A DNA stretch of 38,505 nucleotides, taken from positions 1 through 38,505 of the forward strand of contig JADFYO010000033.1 of assembly GCA_015233015.1 (NCBI GenBank), read 5' to 3'. Made by a program: the position numbers and the translations under genes. Below, piece after piece: positions 7,824 to 15,202 of the stretch. Numbering within the stretch: the first letter of the stretch is position 1; each line of letters begins with the position of its first letter. The DNA is from Nitrospirota bacterium (GTDB lineage Bacteria > Nitrospirota > Thermodesulfovibrionia > Thermodesulfovibrionales > Magnetobacteriaceae). The notes under the pieces are model-generated. The model did no database searches. It saw nothing but the letters and a program-made list of their open reading frames with translations, and was not told where the DNA came from.

Positions 7824-10800
7824 AGCCGTCAAAGTGTCCCGTTTCTCATATAATGATGAAGAGGGGAAGACTATAGTATATCGGGTGCCATTAGACCGGT
7901 CAATATCTATCTTGCCATGCAGCTTCCTGATTGCAAGATCATATACTAAATGCAATCCCAAAGAGCGTGTCTTTTCAATGTCCACTTCTTCGGGTATCCC
8001 AACGCCATCGTCACTTATTATCAGCATATACTGATCGTCTGGAGTCCGGTTAAAGCCTATCGTAATCAGTCCATCTCTGCCGTTTGGAAAGGCATATTTC
8101 AGCGAGTTGGTTAAGATTTCGTTCATTATCAACCCAACTGATATTATTACATCTATGTTGATAGAAGTAATTCCTATGTCAAACCTGAATTCTATCCTGC
8201 CGGTGCAAGCAATGTATGAATGAATGAGATCAGATGACAGTTCCTGAATATATTCGTCCGCGTCTATCTCCGATAAGTTAGGGGATTGATATAGCTTCTC
8301 ATGGATTAACGACATTGCCTTTATCCTGTTCGTGCTGACATTGAATGTTTCCCGAATGTTTTCATCGTCAATGCTGTCACATTGCAAGGAAAGAAGGCTT
8401 GATATTATCTGGAGGTTATTTTTTACCCTGTGATGCACTTCCTTCAAAAGCATGGTTAAATCTTTCACCATTGACTGGTTTTTTATAAGACTCCTTTGCA
8501 AATCGATTTCAAGGGCCTTTCTTTTAGTGATATCTTCTATCATCGAAACATGATAATCCGGCGTTTCGCCGTCTTCACAAAGAGGAACACGCTTCATGTT
8601 CACCCATACAACGGTATTGCCTTTTTGAAGGCATCGCTTTTCCATGGTGAACGGGGTTATCTCACAGTCAATCAGACGCTCCATCTGTTCATTTTCAGGC
8701 TGGATATCCTTTGGATATGTAATTTCCTGCGATGATCGCAGCATTAATTCACTCTCGGTATATCCTGTAATTTCACAATATGCCTTATTAACCGCCTGAA
8801 TTCGCCCCGTCTTCGACTCCATGATGGCCATGCCAATGGGGGAGCGTTCAAATATCGCCAGTTTAAATGCCGACAATCTTTTTTCAGTGTTAAATACTTT
8901 CTCTTGCATTTCCTTACGTTCTGTTATGTCGGTAGCAATACCGGCGTAGCGGTTAACCTTCCCATGCAAATTTGTAATCGGGAAGCCGCGGTCCCAAATC
9001 CACCGGACGGTGCCGTCTGGCCGGATAATGCGATATTCATGACTGAAGGGCTGTCCGGTGGTTCTTTTTCGCTCCAAGTCTGCAAGTACGGCAGAAACAT
9101 CCTCTTTATGGATAGAGTCGATAAATGCCCTTGGATTTTCATAGAGAGCCCCCGGCGTTGTCCCCCATACGCTCTCGTAACCGGGGCTGACGTAGAGCAT
9201 TCTCGAGAGTTCGACGTCGGCCATCCAAAATACCTCGGATATGCTCTCTGCAATCAGAGCTAAGCGCTCTTCGTTCTCTGTTTCCCTCGTAATATCCCTA
9301 TTAACTGCAATCCACACCTTCCCATAGGTCTCGTGTTCAAACGTAGATACAATGGAGTGACAGCACACATTGGTGCCGTCTTTTTTAATATTCAAAACAT
9401 TCCCGTTCCAACTGCCGGGCACTTCAAGTTCCGATAATATTTGCCTTGCCGTCTCTTCGGGCGCTAAGCCGGTGGGGGCATTAATAATCGAGATGTTTTT
9501 GCCTGTAAGCTCGTTCTCTTCGTATCCGAACATCCCGTTAAACATCGGGTTGGAGTAAACAATCGTGCCATCGCTGGTGCCTAAAGCCACACCCTCTTCC
9601 ATGTTCGATATTATTTCACCTTGTAAACGCAATAACTCATCATACTTCCTTTGGGCGGTAATGTCGCGTATAGCAGATAATCTGATTATCCTTTCGCCTT
9701 CCTGCCATATATATTTTACACGGATTTCAACATTTATCGTTGTACCATCCTTTTTCAGTCCGAGGCATTCATATTGATGGTCATACCGCTCTGTAATATG
9801 ATCAAGGACTATCTTTCTCGATTGGGGAGCCACAAAATCAAGGATCATCTTAGCATGGATCTCTTCTAATTCATAACCAAACATCTCCGCAAACTGTTTG
9901 TTCGTACTGAGAATACGTCCCTTTTCGCTGATAACTATTCCTTCGAAGGACGCGTCTATTAATAGTTTCAAATGTCCCTCAGCCCTTTTGCGAGAGGCAA
10001 CCTCGTCAATCAACTTCGCTGCCATCTCCTTCTGCTGTGTGATATCCCGCGCTGTAGCATACATTATACCATCTTCGAAAAGCGGCGCGGCTGTCCATGA
10101 TAATACCTTAATATCTCCATTTTTACATATGCAACGGTTTTCAAAACCTATAGTTTTAACACCTGTATTGAGTTGTTTACTTATCGCCGCGGCAGCAGCC
10201 TCCCGGCCATGGGGGTGGATAAATTCAAGAAAAGGTTTTGAGTAAAGCTCCTCTTTTGTAAACCCAAGCACTTTCTCAAACATAGGATTGACCTGAATAA
10301 GGTATCTGTCATTGAATACACATGCCATATCTGGAGATGCGTCGAAGAATGTATCCCTTTCTTCAGCCATAATCCTCTGTTTGGTTATATCCTCAATCAG
10401 GACAACGAAGTAATCCGGCGACCTTTCCTTAGTGAATTTACAATTAACCCAGACAGTAGCGAATAGGACTCTGCCGGATTTATGGATATAACGCTTATTT
10501 ACGCGGAAGCCGGTTATCTCTCCAGACAACACGCGTCTGACTTGTGACAAGTTGTCATCAAAATCGCCGGGATGGGTTATTTGCTGCCATGTCATATTTA
10601 GCAGCTCTTCTTTCGTATATCCGAGAATCTCGCAGAGCGCATTGTTTACTTCAAGGAATTTCCCTCCGGGTGATGCTATTGCCTCCCCGATTACGCCGAA
10701 ATTAAACAATGAGTGGAAACGCTCCTCACTTCTCAGCAATTTATTGTTTAATGGGTCTGTAATAATGTGTACCATTTTGATGACGCTGTAAACAGCGGTA

Positions 10801-10943
10801 ACCAGCGCTGCAAGCATCCCATACAGGATGACATTTGCCGTTCTGTTATCCGATTCTATGGATTTAACGATGCCGGTGGTTACCAGCAAAACAGACATGA
10901 AAGCAGCCATGAGATATACCTTTTGCGCAATCCTGAACTTCAC
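7806..10943 (-). CDS. Six-PAS sensor histidine kinase (HisKA_2/HWE type)
   Basis: About 1045 residues. Two N-terminal hydrophobic segments anchor it. Six PAS domains follow in series, four with a PAC-type end such as EDITKR or DITERK. The kinase core is HisKA_2, with phosphoacceptor His in LLKEVHHRVKNNLQIISSLL, and an HATPase domain with NEILTNSLKYAF and DDGVGIP. This kinase class often acts in general stress or light/redox sensing. The start chosen is the GTG at 10943, because AGGAGGT lies six bases before it; the ATG at 10967 has none. The gene converges on the NtrC-type regulator, and its stop codon and last residues (V-N-T-L-P) are read antisense from that gene's 3' end. That suggests the coding frame was sealed after insertion. 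No cognate regulator is adjacent. Confidence 0.9.
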   Translation of the reverse strand: MKFRIAQKVYLMAAFMSVLLVTTGIVKSIESDNRTANVILYGMLAALVTAVYSVIKMVHIITDPLNNKLLRSEERFHSLFNFGVIGEAIASPGGKFLEVNNALCEILGYTKEELLNMTWQQITHPGDFDDNLSQVRRVLSGEITGFRVNKRYIHKSGRVLFATVWVNCKFTKERSPDYFVVLIEDITKQRIMAEERDTFFDASPDMACVFNDRYLIQVNPMFEKVLGFTKEELYSKPFLEFIHPHGREAAAAAISKQLNTGVKTIGFENRCICKNGDIKVLSWTAAPLFEDGIMYATARDITQQKEMAAKLIDEVASRKRAEGHLKLLIDASFEGIVISEKGRILSTNKQFAEMFGYELEEIHAKMILDFVAPQSRKIVLDHITERYDHQYECLGLKKDGTTINVEIRVKYIWQEGERIIRLSAIRDITAQRKYDELLRLQGEIISNMEEGVALGTSDGTIVYSNPMFNGMFGYEENELTGKNISIINAPTGLAPEETARQILSELEVPGSWNGNVLNIKKDGTNVCCHSIVSTFEHETYGKVWIAVNRDITRETENEERLALIAESISEVFWMADVELSRMLYVSPGYESVWGTTPGALYENPRAFIDSIHKEDVSAVLADLERKRTTGQPFSHEYRIIRPDGTVRWIWDRGFPITNLHGKVNRYAGIATDITERKEMQEKVFNTEKRLSAFKLAIFERSPIGMAIMESKTGRIQAVNKAYCEITGYTESELMLRSSQEITYPKDIQPENEQMERLIDCEITPFTMEKRCLQKGNTVVWVNMKRVPLCEDGETPDYHVSMIEDITKRKALEIDLQRSLIKNQSMVKDLTMLLKEVHHRVKNNLQIISSLLSLQCDSIDDENIRETFNVSTNRIKAMSLIHEKLYQSPNLSEIDADEYIQELSSDLIHSYIACTGRIEFRFDIGITSINIDVIISVGLIMNEILTNSLKYAFPNGRDGLITIGFNRTPDDQYMLIISDDGVGIPEEVDIEKTRSLGLHLVYDLAIRKLHGKIDIDRSNGTRYTIVFPSSSLYEKRDTLTAVNTLP

Positions 10944-11051
10944 CGACGGACCTCCTCGCGGCTGCATCGATTAAAAACACCTGTCTTAATTGTAACAAAT
11001 GTACGCATGTAAAAAAAATATATTTTTTTGTAATGGAATATCCACCCGCTC

Positions 11052-11077
11052 GAAGATAATCAAGGAAGAGTGTTAAC
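11052..11077 (+). repeat. 26-bp direct repeat, right copy (orphan regulator 3' end)
   Basis: This is a non-coding copy of the end of the NtrC-type gene, including its TAA. Weaker similarity continues a few bases upstream (GGAATATC in both). A small hairpin, CGTTTA/TAAACG at 11081-11097, follows and may be the regulator's former terminator. The copy marks where the regulator and the usp operon would join without the six-PAS kinase insert. Confidence 0.8.
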
Positions 11078-11150
11078 GTCCGTTTAGATTATAAACGCCC
11101 ACGCCGTGCCAGCTATCAACAATTCGCTTTATAATCAAGTAGTTACATCA

Positions 11151-11166
11151 TGGCATGAATCATGCA
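11151..11166 (+). promoter_or_regulatory. Candidate sigma-54 (-24/-12) promoter of usp-usp-sulP
   Basis: TGGCATGAATCATGCA has the invariant GG-N10-GC spacing of sigma-54 promoters and matches TGGCACG-N4-TTGCA at all but two fixed positions. Transcription would start about 11178, roughly 45 bases before the first usp ATG. The core is also a perfect inverted repeat (GCATGA-A-TCATGC), and GTTACAT/ATGTAAC arms flank it at about 11141 and 11197. An operator function is therefore a second reading. A sigma-54 activator gene lies upstream. Confidence 0.65.
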
Positions 11167-11223
11167 ACTGTCTATTATAATTAAGTTAATTAACAAAATC
11201 ATGTAACAACTGGAGGAGACATC

Positions 11224-11643
11224 ATGAAAGGCTACAGAAAGCTCTTAATAGCGGTAGGAAGTTCAAAAGAAGTAATTAAGCAGGGCCTGGAGTTGGCGGC
11301 AAAAGAAAAAAGTTGGGTAACGATTCTTAAGGTGCTGCCGGGCTACGATGGCGACATCAACTTAACGGGTATTAAGAATATCGAGGGGGCGTTAAGCTCT
11401 GACAGCGATAAGATACGCTCTGAGATAGAGAAGTTCTCGGCCAATAAGCTCTCTCCTGTAAAGACGAGACTTGAGTACGGCCGGCCGCACGAAAAAATCC
11501 TCGAGACCGCCGAAGAGGAACGCTGCGATTTGATAGTGATGGGCGTACATAAGACCAATCGTATAAAGAAGATGCTGCAGGGCAACACGGTTGAAAAGGT
11601 TATTGACAATGCCCCATGCCCTGTACTTTTAGTGAGGATATAA
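11224..11643 (+). CDS. Universal stress protein, single UspA domain
   Basis: The 139-residue protein is a one-domain cytoplasmic Usp. It has the N-terminal strand YRKLLIAVGSS, the CDLIVMGVH strand, and the C-terminal APCPVLLVRI typical of the family. The ATP-binding loop G-x2-G-x9-G-(S/T) is only partly kept (MGVHKTNRIKKMLQGNT), so nucleotide binding is uncertain. GGAGGAG six bases before the ATG is a strong ribosome site. It is first in an operon with the tandem Usp gene and sulP, behind a sigma-54-type promoter. Usp proteins paired with SulP carriers are common and may tune transport under starvation or energy stress. Confidence 0.88.
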   Translation: MKGYRKLLIAVGSSKEVIKQGLELAAKEKSWVTILKVLPGYDGDINLTGIKNIEGALSSDSDKIRSEIEKFSANKLSPVKTRLEYGRPHEKILETAEEERCDLIVMGVHKTNRIKKMLQGNTVEKVIDNAPCPVLLVRI

Positions 11644-11647
11644 GGCT

Positions 11648-12586
11648 ATGGAAAGAGGAAAGGCATTTAAATTACTGATATGCACTGACGGCACCGCAGA
11701 GGCCATGAGAGGTATGCGCTACGGGGCAAAGTTAGGCAGGGGAATAGGGGCGGAGATAACGATATTTCACGTGTGCAAAGGCGGCGAAGACGACCCCGAT
11801 AGAGAACTAGCTGCCGCCGGTGTGATGTCGGAGAAACACGGCAGCAAGGGCTGGGGAATGTCGATACCTGAGATACGCTATCTCGAGGAGGCACGCCAGG
11901 GGTTAATCGCGCACGGCTGGATGGCAGAGGACTGGTCAGCCGAACAGGGAGGCAACTTTGACGGCGACCTGTTTGGAGATTTCCAGATAACACACCGCGG
12001 ACCTGCGGGAGAGGTAATCAACCTCAAGCTGAAGCAGGGCAGAAACGCGGCCAGTGAAATAATAGACGAAATAGAAAACGGCGGCTACAATCTGGTTATC
12101 ATAGGGGCGTCGAAACGCAGCGGGCTGAGCAGGATATTCTTATCCTCGGAGGTACAGAAGGTAGTAGTGCACGCCCCGTGTTCGGTGCTTGTTGCCAGGG
12201 AATTGGAGGCAGGACACGGTCATCTCCTCGGTCTGGACGGTTCGGAGGAGGCTTACGTGATGATGCACAAGGACGTAATGCTGGCTTCGAGGTGCAGCTG
12301 CCCGGTGTCTTTAATCTCGGTAGCAAGGCGTCCGCAGGACGAAGCGAAGGCCGTAAAAATAGTGGAAGAAGGGCAAAGAATCCTGAACTCATTCGGCCTT
12401 GGGGCATTCGAATTAAAGACTGCTATAGGGGACCCGGTAGAGGAAATCATCAAATATGGCAGAAATTATTCGGTTATAGTACTAAATGGGAAAGGGCAGA
12501 GCGGTCTTAAAAAACGTTTCTTTATGGGCGGGACCGTTTTTAATGTGGTATTATCGGCAGAAAATTCAGTGATGGTGGTGAGATGA
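11648..12586 (+). CDS. Tandem universal stress protein (two Usp domains)
   Basis: The 312-residue protein carries a first Usp domain at about 1-185 (FKLLICTDGTAEAM to HAPCSVLVARE) and a second at about 190-312 (LLGLDGSEEA to NSVMVVR). The first domain has an unusual insert at roughly residues 55-110. Its ATP-loop region (GASKRSGLSRIFLSSEV) keeps the glycine and serine pattern; the second ends with GKGQSGLKKRFFMGGTVFNV. The gene starts four bases after the single-domain Usp gene and overlaps sulP by ATGA, so translation of the three is coupled. Role by context: a cytoplasmic partner of the SulP transporter. Confidence 0.85.
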   Translation: MERGKAFKLLICTDGTAEAMRGMRYGAKLGRGIGAEITIFHVCKGGEDDPDRELAAAGVMSEKHGSKGWGMSIPEIRYLEEARQGLIAHGWMAEDWSAEQGGNFDGDLFGDFQITHRGPAGEVINLKLKQGRNAASEIIDEIENGGYNLVIIGASKRSGLSRIFLSSEVQKVVVHAPCSVLVARELEAGHGHLLGLDGSEEAYVMMHKDVMLASRCSCPVSLISVARRPQDEAKAVKIVEEGQRILNSFGLGAFELKTAIGDPVEEIIKYGRNYSVIVLNGKGQSGLKKRFFMGGTVFNVVLSAENSVMVVR

Positions 12587-14391
12587 AAAATACAGAGATT
12601 AAACATATGTTAACATCGGTGTTACCTTTTCTCAAGTGGCTTCCCGGCGCAAGGAAGACGTGGAAGGACGACCTGTTTGCGGGTCTGACGGGTGCCGTCG
12701 TGGTGCTGCCTCAGGGCGTTGCCTTTGCGATGATAGCGGGGATGCCGCCCGAATACGGACTTTACTCGGCAATGATACCGGCGGTAATCGCGGCGCTTTT
12801 CGGGTCTTCGAAGCACCTTATATCAGGCCCTACGACTGCCATATCTCTGGTCATATTCGCGAGTATTTCGGCTATGGCCGAGCCTGGCTCTGCGCACTAC
12901 ATTGGGCTGGTCCTCTTGTTGACCCTGATGACAGGTGTGTTTCAATTTGTTTTGGGAGCGGCAAGGCTTGGAGGTCTGATAAACTTTGTCTCTCATTCGG
13001 TAGTTATCGGGTTTACCACAGGGGCTGCCATATTAATCGCTTCAAGCCAGCTCAAGCACCTTTTTGGGCTGTCATACAAAAACGCGGCTGAGTTTACCGG
13101 TAACATAGAGCTGCTGATAAAAAATATCCACAATCTCAATATCTACTCATTAGCAACGGCCGCTGTGACGCTGTTTTTAGTATTATTCGTACGCAAGCTC
13201 CGTCCTAAGTGGCCGTCAATGCTTATCGCGATGGTTGGAGGGGCAGTGCTGGCCGTATCGATGGGCTGGCAGAACATGGGAGTTAAGGTAGTAGGGGCGC
13301 TCCCTTCGGCTATTCCCCATTTTGTGCTGCCGCAACTTTCAATGGATTCGATACGGGTGCTTTCCACACCGGCTATGGCCATAGCGATGCTTGGCCTTAT
13401 GGAGGCGGTCTCGATTGCGCGGTCGGTTGCGATGAAATCAGGGCAGAAGATTGACGGCAATCAGGAGTTCATAGGCCAGGGGTTGTCAAACATTGTCGGG
13501 GCGTTTTTCTCATCATACGCTGCATCGGGGTCGTTTACCAGAAGCGGCGTAAACTATTCGGCCGGTGCCAAGTCCCCGATGGCGGCAATATTCGCGGCCG
13601 CGTGGCTTATGATCATACTGCTGTTTGTCGTATCGTATGCCGCATATCTGCCGATTGCCTCGATGGCGGCAGTGATACTCGTAGTGGCCTACAATCTCGT
13701 TGACTTCCACCACATAAAGAGCACATTCCGCCTGTCCAAGCAGGATGCGGCGGTTATGGCCGTAACATTTTTTTCCACGCTGTTTCTCGAGCTGGAATTT
13801 GCCATCTATGTCGGGGCGCTGCTGTCGATAGGTCTGTACTTGAATAAGACGGCGCGGCCTAAGGTGCTTCCAAGAATACCCGAGGTCCACAACCGCCAGT
13901 TAGTAACCGACCCATTTCTGCCTCAGTGTCCTCAGATGGGATTGATAATGATAGACGGCGATTTATATTTTGCCGCAATGAGCCATGTAGAGGAAAACAT
14001 TGCGAAGTTGCAGAGTTTCTCACCGACGCAGCACAAGCTGTTAATCCTCTGCTCAAGTATTAACCAGATTGACCTCTCAGGCGTAGAAACCCTGGTGCAT
14101 ATGGTTGAAGAGTACAGGCGGAATAACAAGGACATATATTTCTGCGGAATCAAGGCCCCGATGATGAAGCTGATGGAGCGAAGCGGGGCAATAGAGGAGA
14201 TTCACGCCGACCATATATTTGAGTCAAAAGAACACGCTATAGAAACGCTTGTCTCAAATCTTGACACGGGTGTTTGTAGTGAGTGCCCGCACAGGGTGTT
14301 CTGGGAGTGTGACGCGAAAAAGGCCGAAGCAAGGTGTCATGAGAGAGAGCCGTTGATTGCCCTGCCGCAAAGCGGCGTGCTCCAAAGTTAA
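12583..14391 (+). CDS. SulP-family anion transporter with STAS domain
   Basis: This 602-residue inner-membrane protein transports an anion such as sulfate or bicarbonate. The SulP signature near the N terminus (LTGAVVVLPQGVAFAMIAGMPPEYGLYSA) begins a long series of hydrophobic segments running to about residue 415. A cytoplasmic STAS domain follows at about 445-560 (SSINQIDLSGVETL). After it comes an unusual cysteine-rich tail, CSECPHRVFWEC then ARCH, that could bind a metal or sense redox state. The start overlaps the tandem Usp stop (ATGA), and a strong terminator follows. The substrate cannot be told from sequence. Confidence 0.92.
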   Translation: MKNTEIKHMLTSVLPFLKWLPGARKTWKDDLFAGLTGAVVVLPQGVAFAMIAGMPPEYGLYSAMIPAVIAALFGSSKHLISGPTTAISLVIFASISAMAEPGSAHYIGLVLLLTLMTGVFQFVLGAARLGGLINFVSHSVVIGFTTGAAILIASSQLKHLFGLSYKNAAEFTGNIELLIKNIHNLNIYSLATAAVTLFLVLFVRKLRPKWPSMLIAMVGGAVLAVSMGWQNMGVKVVGALPSAIPHFVLPQLSMDSIRVLSTPAMAIAMLGLMEAVSIARSVAMKSGQKIDGNQEFIGQGLSNIVGAFFSSYAASGSFTRSGVNYSAGAKSPMAAIFAAAWLMIILLFVVSYAAYLPIASMAAVILVVAYNLVDFHHIKSTFRLSKQDAAVMAVTFFSTLFLELEFAIYVGALLSIGLYLNKTARPKVLPRIPEVHNRQLVTDPFLPQCPQMGLIMIDGDLYFAAMSHVEENIAKLQSFSPTQHKLLILCSSINQIDLSGVETLVHMVEEYRRNNKDIYFCGIKAPMMKLMERSGAIEEIHADHIFESKEHAIETLVSNLDTGVCSECPHRVFWECDAKKAEARCHEREPLIALPQSGVLQS

Positions 14392-14432
14392 AGGGGCATG
14401 AGGTTTTCCGGGTTTTTTTAGGTAATGTTTAA

Positions 14433-14466
14433 GGGAAAAGGGGAGGATATCCCCTTTTCCCTTTTT
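14433..14466 (+). terminator. Rho-independent terminator after sulP
   Basis: A perfect 11-bp stem (GGGAAAAGGGG at 14433-14443 and CCCCTTTTCCC at 14451-14461) closes a seven-base loop and is followed by a T-run. Because the left arm is preceded by few As, it works best on the plus strand, ending the usp-usp-sulP transcript. Confidence 0.92.
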
Positions 14467-14515
14467 CAGCCTGCCGCGTCATTGAGGAACCTTAATGATA
14501 CTCTCACCCACTGAA

Positions 14516-15202
14516 CTACCTTCCCAACGATTCAAGAACTGTAAGCCACTCATCAAAATGCCTGCATTTTTCTCTGATTACTTCAATTCTGATTTTTTTT
14601 GCTATCACCTGCCATGCAGGCGCTTTTCGTCTGAAACCCTTTATCATAGACATTATTCTTTTGGATGGACACGTATCTGGCCCATCGTTGACAAGTTCAG
14701 GATTGCCACCAGCTACCATCTCAGCTAATTCATTTATGGCCGATAGATGCGCAGCCTCGCGATAGTGTGAACTAAGACTATGCGGGTCAGCTAAAATAAG
14801 GGCCTCCAGCTCATGAAGTTGTATGTATGGGATAAAGCGGGGGCTATTTATATCCAGCGCAAGGGCATTCTCTAAATAATTCACCATATCATATTTGTCT
14901 TTTTTCCACATAGCCTCCTTATATCCAGGGAAGTCACATGGTAACGCGTAAAGGTCAAACATTGTAGTAACGCATAGCTCAGGATACTGAATGAGAAAAC
15001 GATTAATCCCTTCTTTGATGTTTATATAGGCGTCTTCTTTAGGAAAACCGCCCAGTTTTTCATTGCCGCTGTCATCGCAGCTTGAAACACAAGTGGCGAT
15101 TGAGTCTATATTATGTCTAAGTAAATATGGTTTTAGGGTTTCTGTGACGAACGCCAACTCGCACTTACCTTCGACGGCGAAGCGCAGATGTTTCCTGCTC
15201 AT
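14516..15202 (-). CDS. DUF4276 (Toprim-like) protein, partner of TPR-ATPase
   Basis: The 228-residue protein matches DUF4276 throughout. It has an N-terminal FAVEGKCELAFV with the conserved glutamate, then TTMFDLYALPCDFPGY, the family hallmark YIQLHELEALILADP, a PSKRI motif, and a C-terminal REKCRHFDEWLTVLE. DUF4276 belongs to the Toprim-like group, which includes the nuclease partners of AAA ATPases in OLD/RloB/AbiL/PARIS-type anti-phage systems. Its ATG overlaps the stop of the upstream ATPase by ATGA, so the two proteins should be made together and act as a complex. Inference: an effector nuclease held by the ATPase. It is convergent with sulP. Confidence 0.87.
   Translation of the reverse strand: MSRKHLRFAVEGKCELAFVTETLKPYLLRHNIDSIATCVSSCDDSGNEKLGGFPKEDAYINIKEGINRFLIQYPELCVTTMFDLYALPCDFPGYKEAMWKKDKYDMVNYLENALALDINSPRFIPYIQLHELEALILADPHSLSSHYREAAHLSAINELAEMVAGGNPELVNDGPDTCPSKRIMSMIKGFRRKAPAWQVIAKKIRIEVIREKCRHFDEWLTVLESLGR

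Noticed and set aside
12099-12510. Overlapping frames of 102-110 codons inside the tandem Usp gene
   Set aside because: They are shadows of a convincing two-domain Usp protein, and their compositions (Arg, Pro and Ser rich) are typical of antisense frames.
14396-14430. Possible second terminator (TTTTCCGGGTTTTTTT) just after sulP
   Set aside because: No stem of useful length forms; the perfect hairpin at 14433-14461 explains termination.
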